Positions 1-6,146 of a stretch of DNA of 15,893 nucleotides are shown here, in pieces. The notes under the pieces are model-generated. The model made no database searches. It saw only the letters and a list, made by a program, of their open reading frames with translations, and was not told the DNA's origin. Source of the DNA: JAABSQ01 sp041642315. GTDB taxonomy: Bacteria > Desulfobacterota > Desulfobacteria > Desulfobacterales > Desulfococcaceae. The DNA lies in the NCBI GenBank assembly GCA_041642315.1, contig JBEPWQ010000068.1, positions 1-15,893 of the forward strand, read 5' to 3'. Within the stretch, counting starts at the first letter, position 1; the number at the start of each line of letters is the position of its first letter. Both the position numbers and the translations under genes were made by a program.

Positions 1-69
1 GGGCGGTGGACCGATTACGGGCGGGAGTTGTGCCGGCGGACCGAGGCCATTTTGACCTATGATTTTTGA
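1..69 (+). CDS. C-terminal end of a gene entering from the left edge (unidentified)
   Basis: Frame 1 is open from the first base to a TGA at 67-69 and encodes 22 residues ending in LTYDF. The peptide has a protein-like composition (Trp, Tyr, Arg/Glu-rich helix) and no internal stop. It is too short to name a family. The region between its stop and the MOSC gene on the other strand (70-233) shows no convincing terminator or gene. It could be a chance open stretch at the edge, so confidence is moderate. Confidence 0.5.
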   Translation, partial: GRWTDYGRELCRRTEAILTYDF

Positions 70-233
70 TAACAGAGGTCGGCAGCGGCCTCATCCTCCA
101 GGAAAAACCCCACCGCTACCGATACCGGGTTCCGGCGGCATCCCCCCCATTGGTGGGTGCGCACAACACCTGGCGGTCTTGTATTATGCGGGTATTTTCA
201 GTGTTGAAAGGGATGAAAGCCCCCTCGCGGCAA

Positions 234-668
234 TTAGGCCTCCAGTATTCGAATCGGATCGTTTTTCCGGATGGCTCCGCCCTGAAGCACCCGGGCGAAA
301 ATGCCTTCCCGGGGCATAATGCAGTCTCCGGCCTTATAATAGATGGCGCACTTCTTGTGGCATTCCTTTCCGATCTGTGTGACCTCCACCCGGACGGAAT
401 CGCCCAGTTGAAGTCGGGTTCCGACCGGAAGGGAGAGCCAGTCGATCCCCTCGGTGGCCACATTTTCGGCAAAATCCCCGAAATCGACCTCGAGTCCCTT
501 GTCCCGGGCCCCTTGGATGGACTCGGAAGATAGGAAACTGACCTGTCGGTGCCATGGGCCGGCGTGAGCGTCATCTTCCAGGCCGTGGTCTTCCACCAGT
601 ACGGCTTCATCCACGGTGGTTTTTCGGGTCCCCTTTTTTTTGCTGACAGCTATGGAAACGATTTTCAT
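234..668 (-). CDS. MOSC domain-containing protein
   Basis: This 144-aa protein matches the stand-alone MOSC (molybdenum cofactor sulfurase C-terminal) family. Such proteins are thought to carry or transfer sulfur to metal-sulfur clusters or the molybdenum cofactor. Recognisable blocks are HAGPWHRQVSFLS (residues 35-47), GDFAENVATEGIDW (64-77), PVGTRLQLGD (81-90) and a Cys-rich segment GKECHKKC...GDC (C103, C107, C116) followed by MPREGIFARVLQGG. The length is normal for short bacterial MOSC proteins. The cysteines are the likely sulfur-carrying residues, as known for the family. The start at 668 has only a weak ribosome site. It lies 249 bp beyond the DUF3786 gene and is separated from it by a terminator, so it is probably transcribed alone. 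It is cytoplasmic, with no signal or membrane segment. Confidence 0.9.
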   Translation of the reverse strand: MKIVSIAVSKKKGTRKTTVDEAVLVEDHGLEDDAHAGPWHRQVSFLSSESIQGARDKGLEVDFGDFAENVATEGIDWLSLPVGTRLQLGDSVRVEVTQIGKECHKKCAIYYKAGDCIMPREGIFARVLQGGAIRKNDPIRILEA

Positions 669-841
669 GGTTCACTCGCTTATGGTTGTATGATTACTCC
701 AGGAATGATGTTGATTGACAAATGTTTTCCGCAGGGTGATCCGTCGTTAAGCCGGATGTGCGGCGCCACCCCATAAAATAGGGCCGGTTTGGGCGGAGTC
801 AAAGGGGCGGCGCAGCGGGCCGCCCGAAGCGGATCGGGCCG

Positions 842-900
842 GAAAGAAAATTCCCCCGGCGCCTGTTGGGAGCCGAATTCGCGCCCTTTCGGCGCCGGGG
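842..900 (-). terminator. Rho-independent terminator after the DUF3786 gene
   Basis: A perfect 10-bp inverted repeat (CCCCGGCGCC at 854-863 and GGCGCCGGGG at 891-900) lies just beyond the minus-strand stop at 918. Read on the minus strand, the hairpin is followed by a U-rich run, AATTTTCTTT. The 27-nt loop is longish but can pair further (GGG with CCC). Confidence 0.7.
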
Positions 901-917
901 AGGAGAAACGGGTGCGT

Positions 918-1742
918 TTACCTGGCTGCGGCCTCTTCGAAGTAGCCGTGCCGCTGGGCCAGCTTCTCGAACATCTGGGCCAGCCCCGCGCCCAGGGAAA
1001 AAAGGGAGCCGATATCGAGATTGTCATCGGCGGTCTCGTCGAAAAACACATTCAGGCTCGATTCAAGCCCGTCTTCCGGGGACCAGTAGCAGATCATGAT
1101 CGGCACCTTGGGCAGGGGCCACATCACCACCGAAATATCGGATGCAAACTGTTCCGCCACCTGTTTTCCGTCGAAAATATGGACCATGTCGTCGAAGAGT
1201 TCCGGATAAATATCCGCGATCCGTTTCATGGCCTCTTCGCACCGCTTCTGAAAAAGCGGGTACCGTTCTTTTCCGTCTTTCAGCTCTCGAAAAGAGACCC
1301 AGTTCCCGGTGACCGGGGTTCCCCGGGTGTACAGAACATAGCTGAGAAACGGCATGGCCACCCACGGATTGACATGAATGTCCGCGGAGAGCTTTCCGTT
1401 CTGATCCACCCGGAAGTCCTTGCCGAGTATCTTCAGGGTCAGTTTGTTGCCTGAAACGCGTCCGCCGGTTCGTTCGGCCGCCTCGGCCAGATCGATTCGA
1501 GTGACTTCTTCTTTCAATTTTTCCAGGTATTCATCCCGGTTCCGATCGATATCCGGAACATCCCCGGCGGCGTCGGAATAGCGTTCGATGACCTCCCGGT
1601 CCAGTTTCGAGCATTGGTCGATTTTTTTATGGCCCTTGAAGACCGCACCGGCAAACGCGAGGCAGGTCTTTTCGCCGCATTCCCGGCAATTGGATTTATC
1701 GAGCAACTGAAAAATTTCCATGGCGTTTTTCGGTCGCGACAT
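918..1742 (-). CDS. DUF3786 protein with N-terminal [4Fe-4S] (CFeSP/FeS-type) motif
   Basis: This 274-aa protein begins with a cysteine motif C19-x2-C22-x4-C27-x16-C44. That is the pattern of the FeS domain found in the corrinoid iron-sulfur protein gamma subunit and RnfB, and it should bind one [4Fe-4S] cluster. The rest (about residues 75-274) matches the DUF3786 family, with conserved stretches HVNPWVAMPFLSYVLYTRG and MICYWSPEDG. The function of DUF3786 is unknown; it is common in anaerobes. The start at 1742 is chosen over an upstream in-frame ATG at 1901 because GGGAGG lies 5-6 bases before it and a good promoter (1792-1820) falls inside the longer version. It is cytoplasmic. The MoaD-like gene is 137 bp upstream on the same strand. 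Confidence 0.88.
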   Translation of the reverse strand: MSRPKNAMEIFQLLDKSNCRECGEKTCLAFAGAVFKGHKKIDQCSKLDREVIERYSDAAGDVPDIDRNRDEYLEKLKEEVTRIDLAEAAERTGGRVSGNKLTLKILGKDFRVDQNGKLSADIHVNPWVAMPFLSYVLYTRGTPVTGNWVSFRELKDGKERYPLFQKRCEEAMKRIADIYPELFDDMVHIFDGKQVAEQFASDISVVMWPLPKVPIMICYWSPEDGLESSLNVFFDETADDNLDIGSLFSLGAGLAQMFEKLAQRHGYFEEAAAR

Positions 1743-1791
1743 ATCATCCTCCCTGTGGCTTTGGGTTTCTCGTTGTCCTCGATAACCATTC

Positions 1792-1820
1792 AAAATAAAA
1801 ACAGCACAGAGGTTTGTCAA
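1792..1820 (-). promoter_or_regulatory. Sigma-70 promoter for the DUF3786 gene
   Basis: On the minus strand a perfect TTGACA (1820-1815) is separated by 17 bp from TATTTT (1797-1792). This puts the transcription start near 1785, about 43 bases before the ATG at 1742. The element lies between the MoaD-like and DUF3786 genes, so the latter can be expressed independently. Confidence 0.7.
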
Positions 1821-1879
1821 CGAATCTCGAAACAGGGGAAGGGTCGAAACGAATGAAACGGAACCGATTTGCCCGGAGT

Positions 1880-2149
1880 TCAGAACCGGTAGGCATTCCA
1901 ATCCACGAAAATGGGGTATTCTTTGGGGAACAGCGCCACCCGATCCCCCGGCTGAAGGATGGCGCTTTTATCGGCGGCCCGGTGGTTCACCATCACCAGT
2001 TGAATGCGATCGGCCGGTATGCCGAGGTGCGGCAGTACATCCATCAACGACGTAGCGGTTTTCAGATCATACATGAATTCGGCATCGCTCCGGGTTGTAG
2101 AATTGTCTCGCAATGAACCGAACAGATTGACTTGTATGGCCTGGGACAT
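1880..2149 (-). CDS. MoaD/ThiS-like beta-grasp protein lacking the C-terminal GG
   Basis: This 89-aa protein has the MoaD/ThiS ubiquitin-fold pattern. It opens with VNLFGSLRDNS and has a central region SLMDVLPHLGIPADRIQLVMVNHRAA. Near the end comes LQPGDRVALFPKEYPI, the 'GDxVALFP' signature before the tail. Classical MoaD and ThiS end in Gly-Gly, which is adenylated and thiocarboxylated; this protein ends in NAYRF, so it cannot act as a standard sulfur carrier. The start at 2149 has AAGGA about 8 bases upstream. An in-frame ATG at 2179 coincides with the predicted transcription start and is rejected. It sits first in a minus-strand group with the DUF3786 and MOSC genes, and is preceded by an FNR-type operator. 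Confidence 0.82.
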   Translation of the reverse strand: MSQAIQVNLFGSLRDNSTTRSDAEFMYDLKTATSLMDVLPHLGIPADRIQLVMVNHRAADKSAILQPGDRVALFPKEYPIFVDWNAYRF

Positions 2150-2185
2150 GAAATCTTCCTTTCTCTTTGGATTGATCATCTCCTG

Positions 2186-2227
2186 AAAATAGGACGCCCA
2201 TGCCGAATTTGCATTGATTTAGGTCAA
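2186..2227 (-). promoter_or_regulatory. FNR/CRP-family operator and -10 box upstream of the MoaD-like gene
   Basis: The dyad TTGATTTAGGTCAA lies at 2214-2227 (centre 2220.5). On the minus strand a -10-like TATTTT occupies 2191-2186, so the dyad centre is 29.5 bp upstream of the -10 edge, close to -41.5 relative to a start near 2179. That is the class II activator position for FNR, CRP and HcpR-type regulators, whose half-sites are TTGA-like. The same 14-mer with the same spacing occurs at 11558-11571. The regulator is inferred, not identified. Confidence 0.62.
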
Positions 2228-2275
2228 AAAAAGGGCCTTTCAAGGATTGGGAATTCGAACCGACCCGATTTTTAA

Positions 2276-2303
2276 TTGATTTTTAAACTACATGGGATAT
2301 AGA
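2276..2303 (+). promoter_or_regulatory. Candidate promoter for the ABM monooxygenase gene
   Basis: TTGATT (2276-2281) and TATAGA (2298-2303) are 16 bp apart in an AT-rich stretch. Transcription would begin near 2310. That start would almost coincide with the leader hairpin at 2309-2349. Confidence 0.4.
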
Positions 2304-2308
2304 TGACA

Positions 2309-2349
2309 ACAGGTTCTTACCGGAGCGCCCCCGCCGGAGCATAACCTGT
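2309..2349 (+). other. Leader hairpin upstream of the ABM gene
   Basis: ACAGGTT (2309-2315) and AACCTGT (2343-2349) form a 7-bp outer stem. CCGG at 2320-2323 and CCGG at 2334-2337 can pair inside it. It ends about 16 bases before AGGAGG (2366-2371). It does not resemble a known riboswitch and may only stabilise the mRNA or modulate translation. Confidence 0.35.
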
Positions 2350-2380
2350 CACCCCATTTCGAGAAAGGAGGAAACCGCCT

Positions 2381-2686
2381 ATGGTCAACGTCATCGCATC
2401 CATTCGAATACAACCCGGCAAGCGATCGGAATTTCTGGAGATCTTTAAGGCCAATGTCCCCAAGGTCAGAGAAGAAAGAGGGTGCATCGAGTATTTCCCC
2501 GCCGTCGATATCGAAGCCGATTTCGTGCCCCAGTCTTCGGATCAGAACGTGGTCACTGTCATTGAAAAATGGGAGAGCCTCGAGGCGCTTCGGGACCACA
2601 TCCACTCCGAGCATATGCTGGCCTACAAGGACCGGGTCAAGGATATGGTCGAAGATATGTCGCTCAAAATACTTCAGGAGGCATAA
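2381..2686 (+). CDS. Antibiotic biosynthesis monooxygenase (ABM)-family protein, YgiN-like
   Basis: This 101-aa single-domain protein fits the dimeric alpha/beta-barrel ABM family (Pfam PF03992). It shows the N-terminal strand VIASIRIQPGKRSEFLEIF, the segment VREERGCIEYFPAVD, the strand VVTVIEKWESLEALRDHIHSEH and a C-terminal helix. Relatives such as YgiN act on quinols without cofactors; others handle haem, so the substrate cannot be assigned. It has a strong AAAGGAGG ribosome site 9 bases before ATG. It is divergent from the MoaD-like gene, with a 231-bp shared intergenic region, and is followed by a hairpin. It is cytoplasmic and normal in length. Confidence 0.85.
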   Translation: MVNVIASIRIQPGKRSEFLEIFKANVPKVREERGCIEYFPAVDIEADFVPQSSDQNVVTVIEKWESLEALRDHIHSEHMLAYKDRVKDMVEDMSLKILQEA

Positions 2687-2692
2687 TTTGAA

Positions 2693-2727
2693 TGCCCCTG
2701 CAGGGCAGTCTGAGCGCTGCAGGGGCA
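2693..2727 (+). terminator. Strong hairpin after the ABM gene (no clear U-tract)
   Basis: A perfect 11-bp inverted repeat, TGCCCCTGCAG (2693-2703) and CTGCAGGGGCA (2717-2727), has a 13-nt loop and starts 7 bases after the stop codon. Neither strand has a proper T-run after it. It may be an RNA-stabilising 3' hairpin or a factor-assisted terminator, and could serve both converging genes. Confidence 0.5.
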
Positions 2728-2776
2728 ATATGCAATAGCAAGGGAATTGATTCCCGCGCGGGTGAGCAATTTCGAA

Positions 2777-3067
2777 TTAGGGCAATCCGGTACTCTGGGT
2801 GATCTCACACTGACCTTCCGGGCAAAACAGCTTCAGCCAGGTCCCCTTCTTTTTTTCGGATGCTTTTCCGGTGGAAGGGATAGAGATGTGCCCTTCTTCA
2901 TCCAGGCAGGAGGCGTCCGGGCAGTAAATCTCGATCCAGAGCCCTTCTTTACCCGCAGCATTCGCGGCCGCTCTTTTGTCGGCCGGCAAAGCCTCCACTT
3001 CTTCAGCGCTTAGTACCCGGGCATCCGGAAGAAAAAATTTAAACCGTACATTGTCATTTGCAGCCAT
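2777..3067 (-). CDS. Small uncharacterised protein with twin CPxxxC motifs
   Basis: I do not recognise this 96-aa protein. It is supported by an excellent ribosome site (AAAAGGAGG, about 4 bases before ATG) and good codon character. Its striking feature is an internal repeat: GLWIEIYCPDASC (residues 42-54, C49 and C54) and GTWLKLFCPEGQC (75-87, C82 and C87). Each is a hydrophobic strand ending in CPxxxC. The four cysteines could bind one metal ion or form disulfides; that is inference. The N-terminal part is an Ala/Glu/Lys-rich helix (20-40). There is no signal peptide or membrane segment. It faces the ABM gene tail to tail. Confidence 0.72.
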   Translation of the reverse strand: MAANDNVRFKFFLPDARVLSAEEVEALPADKRAAANAAGKEGLWIEIYCPDASCLDEEGHISIPSTGKASEKKKGTWLKLFCPEGQCEITQSTGLP

Positions 3068-3424
3068 GGGTCCTCCTTTTGGGTTGAAATTTCATAAACG
3101 TTCGCTGCATCATTCAAAAATGATTCCGAATGGAGTGAATGTGTGTTCTTGGCTAAATAGACTTTTATCTCATATAGTTACGTGACTTTATCAAATCAAG
3201 ATCGAATATGAAATACAGGTTCTTCTGTATTTTCAATTACAGACATAGGTAATTTCAGTCCGCCGGCGGTGGATGCATTCACCCATTCTTCAATATAAGC
3301 AGGCCCCGGCGGTATTCCAACGTTGCTTTTTGCTTCGGCAAATCGTATGTTCGGGTGCCGGTTTTGGATACCACTGAAATCCATGCCCGGGTGGCGTTGG
3401 AATAAGCACTGGGCGAAATTTCGG
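3068..3424. other. Gene-poor intergenic region with inverted repeats
   Basis: No confident gene is seen here. 3090-3215 is noticeably AT-rich. A hairpin lies at 3211-3232 (AAATACAG / CTGTATTT, 6-nt loop). A second, longer-range inverted repeat pairs TATTCCAACG (3313-3322) with CGTTGGAATA (3395-3404). A 90-codon minus-strand frame (3196-3468) spans much of it. That frame has no ribosome site, overlaps the hydrolase 3' end by 44 bases and carries both repeats, so I treat it as a by-product of a non-coding or repeated element. Confidence 0.45.
3211..3232. terminator. AT-rich hairpin, possible terminator for the hydrolase gene
   Basis: An 8-bp perfect stem (AAATACAG at 3211-3218, CTGTATTT at 3225-3232) with loop GTTCTT lies about 190 bp downstream of the minus-strand hydrolase stop. 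A short T-run follows on either strand. It is weak in GC, so termination is only possible. Confidence 0.3.
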
Positions 3425-4258
3425 CTACAGAAATCGAATAAGATCCTCAAATACGGTGGTTCTGGCATGGGGATGAGACAGAAAATGGTCGGTGCGCAGT
3501 TCCCGGAACCGAGCTAAGGGGCAGAGCCGGCGGACCTCCGCCTCATAAGTGCTTCCGAACATGCCTTCGAAGATGTTCAATATCGGATCTTCCGTGCTGT
3601 AGAGACAGAGGACCGGGGTTCGGGTCAGGCGAATGCTTTGTAAGGGGTCCAGCACGAAGGCGTCGCACAGGGTTTTGAACAATCGGGTCCGCCGCCGCTC
3701 CAGCGCCCCGAAGCCGCGCCTGCTTTTGGCCACGTCCGGAAAGATAAAGTCGACATAGTTGCGCAGCGCTTCCATCAGCCGGGGCACCCGCCGGCGGGTT
3801 CGCCGAAGATCGTCGTAGTAGTCCAGAAAGGAGCGGACCACAGCCCGAGGGCTGAGCCTCAGAATGGCGTTGATGAGGACGATCTTTTGAAAAGTCCCTT
3901 CCGGGCTGCCGGCCCAGAAGAGCAGGGGAATGGCCGGGTAGCAGGCGCCGATGCCGTAGATCGGCAGGCGGTCGCGTCGGCCGATTCGAACCGCTTGGTC
4001 GAGGATGAGTCGGGTGTCCCGAATCGTCCCTTCCAGTGAAAACTTGTCGGTGGAGCCCCCGTGGCCGGCGTAATTGAAGGAGACCAGGTCGTATCCCCTG
4101 CGGATCGGACGCCGGAAATGGCGGACCTGCTGGACGTAATCCCCGCCGATGAGGGGCGGAACAAACAGAATGCCCCGGGGCTCCGGAACGCGCACCCGTA
4201 CCCATTCGAGACGGACGGCGCCGTCGGTTGCCCATCGCCTTTCATGGATGAACCTCAT
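3425..4258 (-). CDS. Alpha/beta hydrolase with cysteine at the nucleophile elbow
   Basis: This 277-aa protein has an alpha/beta-hydrolase layout. An oxyanion-side segment ILFVPPLIGG (residues 30-39) is followed by a strand LVSFNYAGHGGS (59-69). The elbow YGIGACYPA (101-109) puts C106 where most relatives have serine. An acidic loop YSTEDPILN (D224) and a late histidine TDHFLSHPH (H258) complete a plausible Cys-Asp-His triad. It could be a thioesterase, an acyltransferase (LuxD-like proteins share the fold) or a dienelactone-hydrolase-like enzyme; the substrate is unknown. The start is uncertain: ATG at 4258 lacks a clear ribosome site, and an in-frame TTG at 4279 is the alternative. It is divergent from the EamA transporter with only about 43 bp between starts. 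Confidence 0.78.
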   Translation of the reverse strand: MRFIHERRWATDGAVRLEWVRVRVPEPRGILFVPPLIGGDYVQQVRHFRRPIRRGYDLVSFNYAGHGGSTDKFSLEGTIRDTRLILDQAVRIGRRDRLPIYGIGACYPAIPLLFWAGSPEGTFQKIVLINAILRLSPRAVVRSFLDYYDDLRRTRRRVPRLMEALRNYVDFIFPDVAKSRRGFGALERRRTRLFKTLCDAFVLDPLQSIRLTRTPVLCLYSTEDPILNIFEGMFGSTYEAEVRRLCPLARFRELRTDHFLSHPHARTTVFEDLIRFL

Positions 4259-4301
4259 ACCCGGCGGATATAGCTGCAAACGGAGAAGGTTTCAAGCCCT
4301 G

Positions 4302-5321
4302 ATGACAGTCGTAAACGCCCAAACCGGCGACTCTCTGAAAGGAATCTACTTTCAGTTGGCCGGGATTACCATTTTCGCCTTTCAGAACGTGATCATCAAG
4401 TGGATCAGCGGGGATTACCCGGTCCACGAGATCGTGTTCGTGCGAAGCGCCGTGGCGCTGGGTCCGCTGCTGCTCCTGGCCCGTTTTCAAGGGGGGCTGG
4501 AGACCCTCAGGACCCGAAAACCCTGGTCCCATATGGTGCGGTCGATAATGATGCTGGCCACCTTCACCAGCTTTTTCCTGGCCCTCGCGGTGTTGCCCCT
4601 GGGGGAAACGGTAACCCTCTTTTATACCGGCCCGATCTTTATTACCCTGCTTTCGGTGCGGTTTCTGAGCGAGAGGGTGGCCGTCGACGGCTGGCTTGCG
4701 GTGGCGCTCGGGTTCGTGGGGGTCGCGGTCATGCTCCGGCCCGGCGCCGGGGTGTTCGATCCCGCCGCCTTCCTGGTGCTGTTCGCGGCCCTCTGCTATG
4801 CGGCGGTGGCGGTGATTACCCGGCGCATGGGCGGCACTGAAAACGGCATCTCCATGGCCTTTTATCCGACCGTGATGTATCTGGCCTTTACCTTTCTGAT
4901 CGGGCTTGCCGTCGGAGACGGCAGCTTCAACAACGGTGAGCACGGCAGCCTTCGGTTTATGTTCCGGCCCTGGAAATACCCCTCGGGAATCGATTTTTTA
5001 TTGATGATCATTCTGGGGTTCATCGGGGCGTACGGCTTTTACTTCCTTTCCCAGGCTTACCGCCTGACCCGGCCCTCGATTATCGCCCCTTTCGAATACA
5101 TCGCCGTGCCGCTGGGTGCGCTGATGGGGTATCTTTTCTGGGAAGATATTCCCGGAGCCGGGGTCCTTCCGGGCATGGCGCTTATTGTGGGGAGCGGGGT
5201 GTACGTGCTCGTACGGAGGCGTGGACCATGCACCGCCAAATCTCCGCCGCCGTCCGAGTCGGTCGGCGGGCATGGGCCGCCATCCGCCTGTCAAAGAGAT
5301 TTGAGCCGCCGGAGAGGCTGA
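4302..5321 (+). CDS. EamA/DMT-family permease
   Basis: This 339-aa protein is a drug/metabolite-superfamily transporter in the inner membrane with ten predicted helices in two EamA repeats. Examples are FQLAGITIFAFQNVIIKWI, RSIMMLATFTSFFLALAVL, LAVALGFVGVAVMLRPG, MIILGFIGAYGFYFLSQAY and PLGALMGYLFWEDIPGAG. The motif PLGETVTLFYTGPIF in helix 4 and APFEYIAVPLGALMGYLFW in helix 9 are typical of the S-adenosylmethionine-uptake/RhaT-like branch, but the substrate cannot be set. The start at 4302 is chosen because the longer frame (from 4149) runs antisense through the hydrolase. GGAGAAGG lies about 12 bases upstream. The tail after residue about 307 is polar, Pro/Ser/Arg-rich and probably cytoplasmic. 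Confidence 0.88.
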   Translation: MTVVNAQTGDSLKGIYFQLAGITIFAFQNVIIKWISGDYPVHEIVFVRSAVALGPLLLLARFQGGLETLRTRKPWSHMVRSIMMLATFTSFFLALAVLPLGETVTLFYTGPIFITLLSVRFLSERVAVDGWLAVALGFVGVAVMLRPGAGVFDPAAFLVLFAALCYAAVAVITRRMGGTENGISMAFYPTVMYLAFTFLIGLAVGDGSFNNGEHGSLRFMFRPWKYPSGIDFLLMIILGFIGAYGFYFLSQAYRLTRPSIIAPFEYIAVPLGALMGYLFWEDIPGAGVLPGMALIVGSGVYVLVRRRGPCTAKSPPPSESVGGHGPPSACQRDLSRRRG

Positions 5322-5387
5322 GGGAGACGATCGCATCGTTCTTCATCAGCCCGGATCATCTGAACGCATTCGGCCTGACGGCCCGAC

Positions 5388-5930
5388 TCAGAACCGGAAT
5401 CGCAGTTCAAACTGGTGCATGTTCAGACTCGGGTTCTTATCATAGATGTTGCCGTTGGATTTGTGATGATACCGGTATCCCAGGGATAGAGATGGGTGCA
5501 GGAAAACGGTCGCACCGGTCTGAAAGTGAAAAAAGAACGGTCCTCCAAAATCAAACTCACCATATTTATGATCGTCGTAAAAGCCGAATCCCCCGCCCAT
5601 GTTCAGGGCGATCCATCGCCTGGGGCACAGGAGAAACAGGTCGGGTCCGATGGCGATCGTTCCCCCGGTCTCTCCTTCACCGTGCAGGACGCTCAAGGTC
5701 AGATCCGCTAAAGATTCGATGCGCCACCCCGCCTCCCATTGATAAGTCCACGGCAGGGGGAGGGTGCCGAAAAGATCGTATTGCTGAAAGCTTTCATCCA
5801 TCCGTTCGGTGCTGAAGGCGGCCCGGGTGCCTAAGGTAATGCCGGAACTCTCATCGCCGAATACACCGGCGGGATGAAGCCACACAAACAATAAGGTGAT
5901 CAAAATCGCGGTTGGGTTCTTTTTGGACAT
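5388..5930 (-). CDS. PagL-like lipid A 3-O-deacylase / acyloxyacyl hydrolase family protein
   Basis: This 180-aa outer-membrane beta-barrel has a signal peptide (MSKKNPTAILITLLFVWL, likely cleaved near VFG-DE at 25/26), alternating aromatic strands and a terminal Phe. The C-terminus has the PagL signature: H156-K-S158-N-G, then NPSLN and FELRFRF. In PagL the triad is His-Ser-Glu, with Glu 14 residues after His. Here that position is N170, as in many members of the wider PF09411 family. The predicted role is removal of the 3-O acyl chain from lipid A, modifying LPS. The start at 5930 is preferred because AGGAGG lies 11 bases upstream, inside the longer frame from 5957. It is convergent with the EamA gene. 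Confidence 0.82.
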   Translation of the reverse strand: MSKKNPTAILITLLFVWLHPAGVFGDESSGITLGTRAAFSTERMDESFQQYDLFGTLPLPWTYQWEAGWRIESLADLTLSVLHGEGETGGTIAIGPDLFLLCPRRWIALNMGGGFGFYDDHKYGEFDFGGPFFFHFQTGATVFLHPSLSLGYRYHHKSNGNIYDKNPSLNMHQFELRFRF

Positions 5931-6037
5931 TTCAGGCTCGACCTCCTGCATAAACATCGGTTTCTAAGGTGGATTCGGTCATGTCCGCAGTTCTCTCCGT
6001 TTAATGGTATCCCCATGACGGTCAATCAGCAATCCCG

Positions 6038-6067
6038 ATCATAGTAGAAATTGATAAAGTGGATCAA
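6038..6067 (-). promoter_or_regulatory. Candidate promoter for the PagL-like gene, overlapping an inverted repeat
   Basis: On the minus strand TTGATC (6067-6062) and TATGAT (6043-6038) are 18 bp apart, about 108 bp upstream of the ATG. The -35 box is embedded in an inverted repeat, ATTGAT-N7-ATCAAT (6050-6068), which could be an operator. Confidence 0.42.
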
Positions 6068-6146
6068 TCAGGCAAATTGGGTATTTCCTGATTGCGAATC
6101 CATTATTCTCATTGCTGCCTGCATTACTCAACAGTGCTGTGCATTG

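Noticed and set aside
66..533. Plus-strand frames opposite the MOSC gene
   Set aside because: The minus strand encodes a well-conserved MOSC protein; the plus-strand frames show no motifs or ribosome site.
691..721. Possible promoter (TTGTCA and TAATCA, minus strand) before the MOSC gene
   Set aside because: The spacing is 19 bp and both boxes are imperfect, so support is too weak.
3196..3468. 90-codon minus-strand frame downstream of the hydrolase
   Set aside because: It has no ribosome site, overlaps the hydrolase end and contains inverted repeats; it is more likely part of a non-coding or repeated element. Kept as a finding, not as a gene.
4242..4943. Minus-strand frame opposite the EamA permease, and a plus-strand frame at 4400-4840
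   Set aside because: Both are shadows of a clear ten-helix membrane protein and are His/Gly/Arg-rich.
5329..5341. Small hairpin ACGAT-CGC-ATCGT after the EamA gene
   Set aside because: The stem is only 5 bp with a 3-nt loop and no T-run, so it is not convincing as a terminator.
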